NCBI GenBank assembly: GCA_002411105.1
Contig: DHQX01000036.1
Coordinates: 105,077-125,508, forward strand
Length of the DNA: 20,432 bases
From: Christensenella sp. UBA5327
GTDB taxonomy: Bacteria; Bacillota; Clostridia; Christensenellales; Aristaeellaceae
Direction: 5' to 3'
This document shows positions 6,001 through 14,320 of this stretch, one piece after another. The translations under genes and the position numbers were made by a program. The notes beneath the pieces are model-generated. The model saw nothing but the letters and a program-made list of their open reading frames with translations, did no database searches and was not told where the DNA came from. Position 1 is the first letter of the stretch. Every line of letters begins with the position of its first letter.

Positions 6001-9000
6001 TTATGCGGGGTAGTCCTGCAAGTTTACAGAGATCATATCGGAAACGCCCTTCTCCCGCATCGTCACCCCATACAGGGCATCGCATTTGGCCATGGTGCCC
6101 TTGCGATGGGTGACCACGATAAACTGGGTTTCCTTGGCATACTCCGCCAGGTAATCCGCGAAATGGGCGATGTTGGCATCGTCCAGCGCCGCCTCAATTT
6201 CGTCCAGCACACAAAAGGGCGTGGGCTTCAGCTTCAACATCGCAAACAGAATCGCGATTGCCGTCAGCGCCCGCTCGCCGCCAGAAAGCAGGCTCAAAAG
6301 CTGCAGCTTCTTGCCTGGTGGCTGTGCCTCTATCAGTATATCACAGCTGAGGGGGTTATCCGGCTCGCTCAGGGAAAGCCGCGCCTGGCCGCCTGAAAAC
6401 AGCCGCCGGAAGGTTTCGCCAAAATAGCCGTTGAGCTGATCAAAGGCCGCCACAAACTGCTTTTCCATCTCCGATTGCAGCTGTTTGATCAGCGCGCTTA
6501 AGTCCTCCTGCGCCTTGTAAGCGTCCTCCCGCTGGGCAGTGAGGTCATCATGGCGCGCCTTGGTCTGGGCATAGTCCTCAATGGCGTGGATATTGATGGG
6601 GCCCATCTCACGGATTTGCCGGCGCAGCTCTTCCGCCTCCTTCTCGCTGGCGGGCAGGTCAAAGGCCTCGGTGGTCTTCAGTTCTCCTGCAGCAGCATAG
6701 GTGAGCTCATAGCTGTTCCAGAGGGTGGCCGTCAGCGCCAGCTGCTCATCCTCAAGGCGGGCCGAGGTCAGCTCACTCCGGTGCAGCTTGGCGCTGTCAT
6801 CCTGATAGCGCTTGTGCAGGGCTTCTGTTTCCTCACTGCACTGCTTCTGCGCCTGCTGGATCTGCCGGCGCTGGTTATCAAGGGCTGCCGCATCCGCCCT
6901 GGCCTGGGACAGCTGCTGCTGGTGGCAAAGGCTTATTTCCTTGTCCTGCTCCTCATGGTGCTCAAGGGTTTTGATGCTCTCCAGCAGCTGTTTCTGATCC
7001 TGGCGCGCTTTTTGTGCCTGGGCGCTGAGCCTCGTCAGCTCCTTTTCCAGGCGCTTGCGGTCATGGGCCGCAAGGCCCAGCTGATGGCCCATCTCCTGGC
7101 GGGCAATCCTGGCGGCCTCGGTTTTCTCCCGCTGGGCTTCCATTTGGAGCCTCAGCCTGGCCAGCCCCTCCTTAAGGGTCACCTCCTGCGCCGCCAGCGC
7201 CGCCTGGTCTGTCTCCATGGCCTGGGCCTGGCTGTCGCTCTGGTTCAGATCCCGGTCAAGGTCCTGCACGGTGGCGTCCAGCTGGGCGATCGCCCCCTGC
7301 ACCGCCTCCAGCTTCTGCTGGGCGCTTGTCAGGGCGGTTTCGGCATTTCGCACCCGCTCTTCCTCCCGGGCCACGCCGATCTCCTCGTCCTGTGCCTGGT
7401 CCCGCAGGGCCTTCAGGGCTTCGTCCGCCTGGCGCAGTTGGCCAAAAACCGCGTCGGCCTCCCGGGCCAGCGCTGTCTCCCGCGCTTTTTGCCGGGTGAT
7501 GGCTTCCGCCAGCTCCTTCATCTCCCGCTCCCGGCCCAAAAGGCTCACGGTCCTTGAGGCGCTCGCGCCGCCGGTCATGGCGCCCCCTGCCCGCATCACA
7601 TCCCCCTGGAGGGTCACCACATGGAAAGCCTGGCGCCCTGCACGGGAGATGGGGATGGCATCATCCAGCGAGCGCACCACCACCGCCCGGCCCAAGAGGT
7701 TTTCCACAATCCCGCGGCAGGCGCTGTCGCACTGCACCAGATCACTGGCCACCCCCAGGCAACCCGGCATGCTGAGCACCTGGCGCTCCTGGGCGCTCAG
7801 GGAGCGCGGGCTGATGGCGGTGATGGGCAAAAAGGTGGTGCGGCCCAGCTTGTTCTCCCGCAGGTAGGTGATGAGCTGCTTGGCAGTCTCCTCATCTCGG
7901 GTGACGATGTTCTGCAGCGTATTGCCCAGTAGCATCTCAATGGCGTTTTCCAGCTCCCCGGGCACAGTGATGAGCTGGGCCAGGACACCCATCACGCCCG
8001 GCATCCCCTCCGCATACTTGAGCGCCTGGCGCACAGGCTGAAAATAGCCCTCCAGGCCCTGGGACAGCTCCTTGAGGGTCTCATGCCGGCTTTGATCCTG
8101 GCGGATTTGGTTTCCAATGGCAGCCAAATCCCGCACCATCCCCTGATGCTCCTCCCGCTGGCGGGCCAGGGTGTCTTCCTTTGCCTGAAGCGCTGCAAAC
8201 AGCCCTTCCACCATCCGGGCAGTGTCATCATGCTTTTGCCTGGCTGCTTCCAGCCCCTGTGACTGGGTAGCAGCAGCTTTCTCCAGGTCGGCCAGATCGG
8301 AGCTGAGCTCATCCCGGCGCTTCATCGCCTGGGTGAGCATCATCTGCTGGCGCAGCTTGTTCTCCCTGGCACCGCTTAAAAAGTCAGCGGCCTTGAGCAT
8401 CCGGGAGCGGTGGCTCTCCAGCTCCCCCTCCGCCTCTTCAAGCTGTCCCGCCTGCTGGCTGAGCAGGGCTTCTTCCTCTGCCAGCTTTTGGCTGAGCGCT
8501 TCCAGTCGCATGGCGCTGTGGCTCTCATCGGCCTGGCTCTGTCCCGCCAAGGCCTGGATCTGGGCGTATTCCTCCTCCAGCGCCTCCGCGGTCTGTGCCA
8601 GGCGCCGGGCGTCCTCCCGGGATTTCTCCAGTTCGCTTTCCCGGCGCTGGGACGTGAGCAGCAGCTCCTGGTAGGCTGCCTCCTGTTCAGCCAGGGAAGC
8701 CTTGGCGTGGTCCGCCGCCTCTTCCTGGTCCGCCAGCGCCTCATCCAGCGCCTGCCGCTTTTCTTTCAGCGCTGCCAGTTCTACCTCATGCCGGGCGATG
8801 AGCTCCCGCATGTCCGCTATATTTTCCTGCAGGCTCTTCATGCGCTCCCCCAGCCGGTCATAGCGCCGAAGAAACACATTCACATCCAGATGCTTGAGCT
8901 TTTCAGAGCAGAGCAAATACTCCTGGGCGGCCCGTGACTGCTCCTGCAGGGGGATCAGGCGGCTGGCCAGCTCCTCCACCAGGTCGCTGACCCGGGCCAG

Positions 9001-9561
9001 GTTGTCCTCTGTGCGCTGGAGCTTCCGGAGCGCCTCCTCCTTGCGGGAGCGGAAGGTGACGATGCCAGCAGCCTCCTCAAAGGCGGCGCGGCGCTCCTCT
9101 CCCTTTGAGGAGAGAATCTCATCGATATGCCCCTGCCCGATCAGGGAATAACCCTCCTGCCCGATGCCGGTATCCCGGAACAGCGCCACGATGTCTTTCA
9201 GCCGGCAAGGCTTTTTGTTCATGGAATACTCGCCCTCGCCGCTGCGGTACACGCGCCTGGTCACCATCACCTCGGTGTGCAGGTCATGGAGGGTGCCGTC
9301 TTCATTGTCAAAAACCAGGGACACCTCACAGTAGGGCATCATCTTGCGCTTCTGGGTGCCCGAAAAAATGACATCCTCCATCTTGGCGCCACGCAGGGCC
9401 TTAGCGCTCTGCTCACCCAACACCCAGCGCATGGCGTCAGCGATATTGCTTTTGCCCGAGCCATTGGGCCCCACAATACCGGTGATGCCATCATCAAACC
9501 TGATGATGGTGCGCTGGGGAAAGGATTTAAAGCCATAAAGTTCAAGCCGGGTCAGTTTCAT
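6001..9561 (-). CDS. smc: Chromosome segregation protein SMC
   Basis: An SMC ATPase that, with ScpA and ScpB, organises and segregates the chromosome. The 1186 residues are the normal length. The N-terminal head carries Walker A GPNGSGKSN at 31-39. Two long Gln/Glu/Ala-rich coiled coils (about 165-490 and 670-1010) flank the hinge at about 495-660, whose late part has the glycine-rich RAGGAMTGG. The C-terminal head has the LLSGGERALTA signature near 1091-1101 and Walker B FCVLDEIEAALDDAN near 1117-1131. The ATG at 9561 lies inside the end of rnc (20-base overlap) and has no good ribosome binding site, so translation is probably coupled to rnc. Confidence 0.98.
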   Translation of the reverse strand: MKLTRLELYGFKSFPQRTIIRFDDGITGIVGPNGSGKSNIADAMRWVLGEQSAKALRGAKMEDVIFSGTQKRKMMPYCEVSLVFDNEDGTLHDLHTEVMVTRRVYRSGEGEYSMNKKPCRLKDIVALFRDTGIGQEGYSLIGQGHIDEILSSKGEERRAAFEEAAGIVTFRSRKEEALRKLQRTEDNLARVSDLVEELASRLIPLQEQSRAAQEYLLCSEKLKHLDVNVFLRRYDRLGERMKSLQENIADMRELIARHEVELAALKEKRQALDEALADQEEAADHAKASLAEQEAAYQELLLTSQRRESELEKSREDARRLAQTAEALEEEYAQIQALAGQSQADESHSAMRLEALSQKLAEEEALLSQQAGQLEEAEGELESHRSRMLKAADFLSGARENKLRQQMMLTQAMKRRDELSSDLADLEKAAATQSQGLEAARQKHDDTARMVEGLFAALQAKEDTLARQREEHQGMVRDLAAIGNQIRQDQSRHETLKELSQGLEGYFQPVRQALKYAEGMPGVMGVLAQLITVPGELENAIEMLLGNTLQNIVTRDEETAKQLITYLRENKLGRTTFLPITAISPRSLSAQERQVLSMPGCLGVASDLVQCDSACRGIVENLLGRAVVVRSLDDAIPISRAGRQAFHVVTLQGDVMRAGGAMTGGASASRTVSLLGREREMKELAEAITRQKARETALAREADAVFGQLRQADEALKALRDQAQDEEIGVAREEERVRNAETALTSAQQKLEAVQGAIAQLDATVQDLDRDLNQSDSQAQAMETDQAALAAQEVTLKEGLARLRLQMEAQREKTEAARIARQEMGHQLGLAAHDRKRLEKELTRLSAQAQKARQDQKQLLESIKTLEHHEEQDKEISLCHQQQLSQARADAAALDNQRRQIQQAQKQCSEETEALHKRYQDDSAKLHRSELTSARLEDEQLALTATLWNSYELTYAAAGELKTTEAFDLPASEKEAEELRRQIREMGPINIHAIEDYAQTKARHDDLTAQREDAYKAQEDLSALIKQLQSEMEKQFVAAFDQLNGYFGETFRRLFSGGQARLSLSEPDNPLSCDILIEAQPPGKKLQLLSLLSGGERALTAIAILFAMLKLKPTPFCVLDEIEAALDDANIAHFADYLAEYAKETQFIVVTHRKGTMAKCDALYGVTMREKGVSDMISVNLQDYPA

Positions 9562-10234
9562 TCGTCTGCTTCTTCTTTTTCAGGGCTTCAAGCCCTTTTT
9601 CTGCCGCTGATTGCTGGGCCGCCTTGATGGAGCTGCCCCAGGCGCGGGCCAGCTCCTGGCCCTGGGTGTATACCGCCGATTCAAAGCTGCGCTTGTGGGG
9701 CGGGCCATCCTGGGCGGTAAGTTCGTATTCAGGCTGGGGTTTCCCCAGGCCCTGGAGATAGGCCTGCAGCGCTCCTTTGGCGTCAAGCGCTGTGTCTGCC
9801 TCCCGCATCAGCTGTGTCCACAGCCGCTCCACCATGCCGCAGGCTTTCTCCATGCCGCCGTCAAGGTACACAGCCGCGATCACCGCCTCCATCGCGTCCG
9901 CCAGGATACCCCTGTGACTGCGCCCCCCGGCGCGCTCCATCTCCGGCTGCATGCGCAGATAGCTTCCCAGGCTGAGCCCTTGCGCCACCCGGAAGAGGGC
10001 CCCTTCACACACCAGCTGCTGGCGCCTGCGGGTGAGGCTGCCCTCGTCATCCTTTGCCTTCTGGTGATACAGCATGGCGCTCACACACAGCTCCAGCACC
10101 GCGTCCCCCAGAAATTCCAGGCGCTGGTTGCTCACCCGCTGGGTCAGAGAGGCATGGGTCAGCGCGCGCTCAAGCAGCGCGCTGTCGCGGAAGGCATAGC
10201 CCAGCTTTTCCTCAAGCGTTTTTAAGCCCGCCAT
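9542..10234 (-). CDS. rnc: Ribonuclease III
   Basis: RNase III cuts double-stranded RNA, including ribosomal RNA precursors and some mRNAs. Residues 1-145 are the endonuclease domain with signature NQRLEFLGDAVLEL (36-49) and LADAMEAVIAAVYLD (111-125), giving catalytic E40, D44 and E115. The usual first glutamate of NERLEFLGD is Gln37 here. Residues about 153-220 are the double-stranded RNA-binding domain, with a lysine-rich end. I chose the ATG at 10234 (230 residues): GTGAGG stands five to six bases upstream and the family usually starts about here. An in-frame ATG at 10273 would fall inside a leader hairpin. Downstream, smc overlaps by 20 bases. Confidence 0.96.
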   Translation of the reverse strand: MAGLKTLEEKLGYAFRDSALLERALTHASLTQRVSNQRLEFLGDAVLELCVSAMLYHQKAKDDEGSLTRRRQQLVCEGALFRVAQGLSLGSYLRMQPEMERAGGRSHRGILADAMEAVIAAVYLDGGMEKACGMVERLWTQLMREADTALDAKGALQAYLQGLGKPQPEYELTAQDGPPHKRSFESAVYTQGQELARAWGSSIKAAQQSAAEKGLEALKKKKQTNETDPA

Positions 10235-10248
10235 GTCCGCCTCACATG

Positions 10249-10280
10249 AAAAAGGGCTGCCGGCCATAGGCACAGCAGCC
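10249..10280 (-). terminator. Terminator-like hairpin between acpP and rnc
   Basis: On the - strand GGCTGC (10280-10275) and GCAGCC (10260-10255) form a stem with a possible inner GCC/GGC helix, followed by C and TTTTT (10253-10249). The base run just upstream, CCGGCC, can instead pair with GGCCGG in the hairpin, giving an exclusive alternative. It may be an attenuator or an RNase III processing site; either reading is inferred. Confidence 0.5.
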
Positions 10281-10294
10281 GGCCGGAGCTCCTC

Positions 10295-10525
10295 TCAGCC
10301 TTTGCGGGCCTCAATGTAGCTCACCACATCACCCACGGTTTTCAGGCTGGTGATGGCACTGTCCTCCACCTGCATGTTGAACGCGTCTTCCAGGTCCATG
10401 ATGAGCACCATCACATTGGCGCTGTCCGCGCCCAGGTCTTCCACCAGCTTGGATTCCATGGTCACCTTGTCGGGGGATACCTTGAGCTGATTGGCGATGA
10501 GTTGGGATACCTTGTCAAATACCAT
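10295..10525 (-). CDS. acpP: Acyl carrier protein
   Basis: A 76-residue acyl carrier protein, the soluble carrier of growing fatty acids on a phosphopantetheine arm. The arm attaches to Ser35 in DLGADSAN. The four-helix pattern and length are normal. Unusual features sit in helix II: the leucine after the serine (DSL) is Ala36, and the acidic residues expected at positions 37 and 40 are Asn37 and Val40. The ATG at 10525 has GGAGG nine bases upstream; the longer frame to 10570 adds only Arg-rich sequence from the end of plsX. The start overlaps the plsX stop by 11 bases, and rnc follows after 60 bases. Confidence 0.93.
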   Translation of the reverse strand: MVFDKVSQLIANQLKVSPDKVTMESKLVEDLGADSANVMVLIMDLEDAFNMQVEDSAITSLKTVGDVVSYIEARKG

Positions 10526-11555
10526 GTTCCTTTTCCTCCTGCGGGCCATTATTTGAAGTGGTCTGGGCATTGATCGCTTGTTCGATGGCTTGGGTTACCC
10601 CGCCGCGCACCATGCCCGCCGCCTGGCAGATGGCGCTTGCAAAGGCACGGGCGTTGCTGGAACCATGGGCTTTGACCACGGCACCCTGCACGCCAAGGAG
10701 CGGGGCTCCCCCCACCTCGGTATAGTCCATCCGTTTTTTCACCCGGCGGAAAGCGCCTTTGGCCAGCAGCGCGCCCAGCTTGCTGCGCGCATCTGCCATC
10801 AGCTCCCCTTTGATAAGCCCCATGAGCGTCATGGCCAGGCCCTCGGTGTATTTGAGGATGATGTTGCCATCAAAGCCGTCACACACGATCACATCCGCCT
10901 TGTCAGCGGGAATGTAGCGCCCTTCAATGTTGCCCACAAAGTTGACCGGCGTTTTCTTGAGCAGCTGGTGGGCCTGGCTGTAAAGGAGATTTCCCTTTTC
11001 CTCTTCAGCGCCGTTGTTGACCAGGCCGATGCGGGGGTTTTTGATCCCCATCACCTGGCGCATATAGGCGTCCCCCATGATGGCAAACTGGGCCAGCCAC
11101 TCCGGCCGGCTGTCCACATTGGCGCCGCAGTCGATCAGCAGAAACTGGCCGTTTATGCTGGGAATCAGCGGGGCCAGGGCAGGGCGCTCAATGCCGGGAA
11201 TGCGCCCCAGGCGCAGCATGCCGCCCACCAGCACCGCACCGGTTGATCCGGCGGATACAAAGGCGTCGGTGTCTCCGGCCCTTAAGGCCAGCATCCCCGT
11301 CACAATGGCGCTTTTCTTCTTCTGCCTGATGGCCATGGCGGGGGACTCGTGGTTGTCTATCACCTCGGGCGTGTCCAGCACCGACAGCCGGCTGCGCACG
11401 TCCCCCGCCGCATCCAGGTGCGGGGTGATCTGATCCACAGGCCCAGCCAGGGTGATAAGCAGTTCCGGATCCTTGCGCAGGGCATCTATCGCTCCCTGGC
11501 ATGCGGCCTGGGGTGCGTTGTCTCCGCCCATGGCGTCTAGGAATAATCTGATCAT
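10515..11555 (-). CDS. plsX: Phosphate acyltransferase PlsX
   Basis: PlsX converts acyl-ACP and phosphate to acyl-phosphate, the acyl donor for PlsY in the first step of phosphatidic acid synthesis in Gram-positive bacteria. The 346 residues are normal in length. The N-terminus MIRLFLDAMGGDNAP is the family hallmark, and SAGSTGAVLVGG, CDGFDGNIILKYTEG and GGAPLLGVQG follow as conserved blocks. The ATG at 11555 has AGGAG four bases upstream; the frame extends upstream to 11705 but that part has no family similarity and covers the promoter. It is the first gene of the operon and overlaps acpP by 11 bases. fabD and fabG, found between plsX and acpP in Bacillus, are absent here. Confidence 0.97.
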   Translation of the reverse strand: MIRLFLDAMGGDNAPQAACQGAIDALRKDPELLITLAGPVDQITPHLDAAGDVRSRLSVLDTPEVIDNHESPAMAIRQKKKSAIVTGMLALRAGDTDAFVSAGSTGAVLVGGMLRLGRIPGIERPALAPLIPSINGQFLLIDCGANVDSRPEWLAQFAIMGDAYMRQVMGIKNPRIGLVNNGAEEEKGNLLYSQAHQLLKKTPVNFVGNIEGRYIPADKADVIVCDGFDGNIILKYTEGLAMTLMGLIKGELMADARSKLGALLAKGAFRRVKKRMDYTEVGGAPLLGVQGAVVKAHGSSNARAFASAICQAAGMVRGGVTQAIEQAINAQTTSNNGPQEEKEHGI

Positions 11556-11595
11556 CGCTCTCCTAAAGGTTTGTGCATTGGCATAAACCTGGCCC

Positions 11596-11624
11596 ATTTT
11601 ATCATACAGGCCAATTGTTGACAA
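11596..11624 (-). promoter_or_regulatory. plsX operon promoter
   Basis: On the - strand TTGTCA (11624-11619) and TAAAAT (11601-11596) are 17 bases apart. The expected leader is about 34 bases. I see no FapR-type operator. Confidence 0.7.
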
Positions 11625-11637
11625 GCGCCGTGCGGGC

Positions 11638-11666
11638 TTGAAACATGGCGCGAAAACAAGTATACT
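11638..11666 (+). promoter_or_regulatory. darA operon promoter
   Basis: TTGAAA at 11638-11643 and TATACT at 11661-11666 are 17 bases apart on the + strand. The -35 lies 13 bases from that of the divergent plsX promoter. Confidence 0.7.
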
Positions 11667-11721
11667 GTGGGCGACTTGAGCGAAACACCTCTGGAGCGCA
11701 ACCAAAAAGGAGGTTCACGGT

Positions 11722-12051
11722 ATGAAATTGATCATCGCTATTGTTCAGGATGAGGATGCTGCCCACCTGGTGAGCGAGTTGATGGGCGAAGGATATGGCG
11801 TTACCAAGCTGGCCACCACTGGTGGTTTCCTGCGCGCGGGCAACACCACCCTGCTGGTGGGCGTTGAGGATGACCGCTTTGACGCCTGCATGGCCATCAT
11901 TGAAAAGGTCTGCAAAAGCCGCAAGCAGATTGCCACCTCCCCTGTCACCATGGGCGGGGCCACAGGCATGTATGCGCCCTATCCCATCGAGGTCACCGTC
12001 GGCGGAGCCACGGTCTTTGTGCTCAATGTTGAGCAGTTTTTGAAGATTTAA
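11722..12051 (+). CDS. darA: Cyclic-di-AMP receptor DarA/PstA
   Basis: A 109-residue PII-like signal protein that binds cyclic-di-AMP, known as DarA (YaaQ) in Bacillus and PstA in Listeria and Staphylococcus. The N-terminal half matches the family closely: MKLIIAIVQDEDA, then VTKLATTGGFLRAGNTTLL and VGVEDDRFD. The threonine-glycine segment and the following asparagine form the nucleotide-binding loop in known structures. It is expected to be a cytoplasmic trimer; its target is not known in most species. The ATG has AAGGAGG eight bases upstream. It heads an operon with holB and ricT, the same neighbours as yaaQ in Bacillus. Confidence 0.95.
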   Translation: MKLIIAIVQDEDAAHLVSELMGEGYGVTKLATTGGFLRAGNTTLLVGVEDDRFDACMAIIEKVCKSRKQIATSPVTMGGATGMYAPYPIEVTVGGATVFVLNVEQFLKI

Positions 12052-12055
12052 CGCT

Positions 12056-13060
12056 TTGCCCGCCCGTTTGCCAAATGAATTGACCCGGCCAGGCCCTCAG
12101 GCGCTTATCCGCAGGTTTGGCGCAGTGTCTGCGCCTCTTGTGTCTCTGATCTCAGCGTATCAAAGCGGCTCTGTGCCCCAGGCCCTGATGCTCTCAGGGC
12201 CTTTTGGTGTGGGCAAGCGCACCCTGGCCAAGCTCCTGTGCCTGAGCCTGTTTTGTCTGGAGGCGCAGGCCGCCCCCTGCGGCAATTGCAAAGCCTGCAA
12301 ACGCCTGGACAGCGAAACCCACCCCAACCTCCATGTCATCCGCCTGAACCCTGGCGAGAAATCCATCAAAATCGACCAGGTCAGGGAGATGCTATCCCAG
12401 CTTAAGCGCTACCCCCTGGAGCAAAACCGAAGGGCTGTGATCCTTGAAGATTTTGACTATTTCACCCCACCGGCCCAGAACGCGCTGCTCAAAGCCATTG
12501 AGGAGCCGGATGAGGCCACCGTGTTTGTCCTCACCGCCGTCAACGAGAAGGCGGTGCTGCCCACGATTCTCTCCCGCTGCCGCCTGCAGCGCATGCCGGC
12601 CTGGCCAGACGATGTGCTTGAGGCTTTTTTGACAGACAAAGGGCTCCCGGCACAGACCGCCCGGGACCTGATCACGCTGGCTTCCGGAAGCCCCGGCACC
12701 GCCCTGATGCTGGTGGATGATGAGGATTTCTGGCAGCTCAAATCCAAAGCGGATTCAGCCCTTTCAGGGCTTGCAGAGCTGTCCGGCCTGCCGGCAGCGT
12801 CCGATCTGCTGAAGGATTACCGGCAGGATGCTAGCCAGCTGCTGGACTATCTGGAATCCAGAGCCCATGTGGTGTTCAGCGCTGCCAGTTCCCAGACCCA
12901 TGACCCAGAGGAATGGCTGACAGCCTCCCGCAAGCACCGGGAAATGCTGGAATCCATCTTTGCCGCCCGCCGTCTGCGCGCCTCAAACGTGACCTGGCAG
13001 GGCATCACCGACCATCTTTTACTCAATATTTTGGAGGAACAACATTCATGCCATTGGTAA
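12056..13060 (+). CDS. holB: DNA polymerase III subunit delta'
   Basis: Delta' is part of the clamp loader that places the beta sliding clamp on DNA. Residues about 42-60 contain a Walker A motif GPFGVGKRT, and the zinc-binding cysteines follow as CLEAQAAPCGNCKACK. ILEDFDYFTPPAQNALLKAIEE is the Walker B/sensor region, and LSRC in LPTILSRCRLQ is the clamp-loader SRC motif. The frame is certain but the start is not: the first candidates are TTG codons at 12056, 12068 and 12080, with no clear ribosome binding site. The gene starts within 5-30 bases of the darA stop, so coupling is likely. Its end overlaps ricT by 13 bases. Confidence 0.93.
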   Translation: MPARLPNELTRPGPQALIRRFGAVSAPLVSLISAYQSGSVPQALMLSGPFGVGKRTLAKLLCLSLFCLEAQAAPCGNCKACKRLDSETHPNLHVIRLNPGEKSIKIDQVREMLSQLKRYPLEQNRRAVILEDFDYFTPPAQNALLKAIEEPDEATVFVLTAVNEKAVLPTILSRCRLQRMPAWPDDVLEAFLTDKGLPAQTARDLITLASGSPGTALMLVDDEDFWQLKSKADSALSGLAELSGLPAASDLLKDYRQDASQLLDYLESRAHVVFSAASSQTHDPEEWLTASRKHREMLESIFAARRLRASNVTWQGITDHLLLNILEEQHSCHW

Positions 13061-14013
13061 TCGGCGTTCGTTTTACTGCGGCCGGAAAGCTGTACTACTT
13101 CAGCCCCGGCGCCCTCTCCCTGGCTGTGGGAGAATCCGTTGTCGTGGAAACCCCCCGGGGCAATGAGATCGCCCAGGTGGTGGAAACCGCCCATATGGTG
13201 GATGATCAACTGGTCAAGCCACCCCTGAGAAGCGTTCTGCGCGCGGTGACCCCGGGCGACCTCGACCAGCAGGCCCAGCGCCTGGCCAAGGAGGCAGAAG
13301 CCCTTGAGATCTGCCGAAAAAAGGTGCAGGAGCACCAGCTTGACATGAAGCTGGTGCGGGTGGAGTACAACTTGGACCAGAGCAAGCTGCTGGTGTATTT
13401 CACCTCTGGCGGCCGGGTGGATTTCCGCAAGCTGGTCAAGGACATGGCCTCTGTCTTCCGCACGCGGATCGAGCTGAAGCAAATCGGCGTCAGAGACGAA
13501 GCCCGCATGATCGGCGGCCTTGGCCCCTGTGGCCGCGCGCTGTGCTGCACCCAGCACCTGCGGGATTTTGAGCCGGTCTCCATCCGCATGGCAAAGGACC
13601 AGAGCCTTTCCCTCAACCCCACCAAGATATCCGGCGTCTGCGGCCGGCTCATGTGCTGCCTGGGGTACGAGCATGAGCAGTACCAAAAAACCCGCAAGCA
13701 GATGCCCAAAACCGGCAAGGAGGTCATCACCCCCCTGGGCCGCGGTATCGTGGTGGACCTGAACCCGCTGATGGAAACCATCAAGGTGCGCGTCCAGCAG
13801 GGAGACACCAATGAAGTGAAGGAGTTCCCCATGCAGGAGATCCAGCGCCTTCACCCCCCCGCCCCAGCCGCTGCGGAGCCCAAAGCCAGAGGCGACCGGC
13901 GCAAGCGGGAGCCAGCGGAGACGGTGCTGGGCGCCGTGGTGTCAGATGATGAGGAGTTTTTGGGCACTGACGTTGAAATGATCTGCGACATGAACAAAAT
14001 CGCGGATGACTGA
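13048..14013 (+). CDS. ricT: RicT/YaaT family PSP1 protein
   Basis: A 321-residue cytoplasmic protein of the PSP1-domain family. In Bacillus, RicT (YaaT) joins RicA and RicF in a complex with two iron-sulphur clusters that promotes mRNA maturation and development. Six cysteines in the family pattern are visible: C161, C166 and C167 in GPCGRALCC, and C198, C203 and C204 in CGRLMCC, flanking the conserved PVSIRMAKDQSLSLNPTKISG. Residues from about 270 are a charged, Pro/Ala-rich tail longer than in Bacillus. The ATG at 13048 has GGAGG ten bases upstream; a longer frame to 12913 is a shadow of holB. RicA and RicF are not in the window. Confidence 0.95.
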   Translation: MPLVIGVRFTAAGKLYYFSPGALSLAVGESVVVETPRGNEIAQVVETAHMVDDQLVKPPLRSVLRAVTPGDLDQQAQRLAKEAEALEICRKKVQEHQLDMKLVRVEYNLDQSKLLVYFTSGGRVDFRKLVKDMASVFRTRIELKQIGVRDEARMIGGLGPCGRALCCTQHLRDFEPVSIRMAKDQSLSLNPTKISGVCGRLMCCLGYEHEQYQKTRKQMPKTGKEVITPLGRGIVVDLNPLMETIKVRVQQGDTNEVKEFPMQEIQRLHPPAPAAAEPKARGDRRKREPAETVLGAVVSDDEEFLGTDVEMICDMNKIADD

Positions 14014-14257
14014 GAGGCATATGGATCCGGATTTGTCAAGCCGGCTGCGCCGGCATGCAGCCAGATTTGGCCCCGCGGCTTTTGAGGAGCTCCTTCTCGC
14101 CATCGCCGCATCCGACGCCAGGCACAGCGCCACAACAGATGATGAGGACGATTTGTTTGAGCTGGTTCTGGAGGATGTATTGCCCCAGGACGCCAGCGAG
14201 GAAATGGAAGGCAGCATCATGCTGCTGCTTGACGACTATTTTGATCTGAGCGACTAA
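14006..14257 (+). CDS. Small acidic protein of unknown function
   Basis: An 83-residue frame that starts at an ATG overlapping the ricT stop (ATGACTGA), which suggests translational coupling. An internal ATG at 14021 has GAGAGG only three bases upstream and would give 78 residues. The N-terminal third is basic and helical in character; the rest is very acidic, with runs such as TDDEDDLFELVLEDV and LLLDDYFDLSD. There is no signal peptide, membrane segment or motif I recognise. A gene is supported by its position, the coupled start and its end 14 bases before a strong hairpin. A non-coding tail of the operon cannot be excluded. Confidence 0.55.
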   Translation: MTERHMDPDLSSRLRRHAARFGPAAFEELLLAIAASDARHSATTDDEDDLFELVLEDVLPQDASEEMEGSIMLLLDDYFDLSD

Positions 14258-14271
14258 GTGAAACAGCAAAA

Positions 14272-14306
14272 ACAACCCGCCCAGCTTTTCCGGCTGGGCG
14301 GGTTGT
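14272..14306 (-). terminator. Intrinsic terminator for the exported-protein operon
   Basis: A perfect 14-bp stem (ACAACCCGCCCAGC with GCTGGGCGGGTTGT) with a 7-base loop. On the - strand TTTTTGCTGTTT follows, so it terminates the operon ending at 14321. On the + strand no T-run follows, though the stem may still slow polymerase leaving the ricT operon. Confidence 0.85.
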
Positions 14307-14320
14307 GGCATGATGCTCCG

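Noticed and set aside
6550..7557. Long + strand open frame opposite smc
   Set aside because: Leu/Gly/Gln-rich antisense of the coiled-coil region. The low-complexity codons of smc explain the lack of stops.
10235..10273. Longer rnc reading frame beginning at 10273
   Set aside because: The extra residues do not match the family, the start lies in a hairpin, and the ATG at 10234 has a better ribosome site.
10578..11246. + strand open frame opposite plsX
   Set aside because: Antisense of a conserved gene, without motifs or a start signal.
12847..13854. Long open frame on the - strand (335 codons)
   Set aside because: It lies opposite ricT and the end of holB, both well-supported. Its His/Leu/Gly-rich composition is typical of the antisense of GC-rich genes and it has no family motif.
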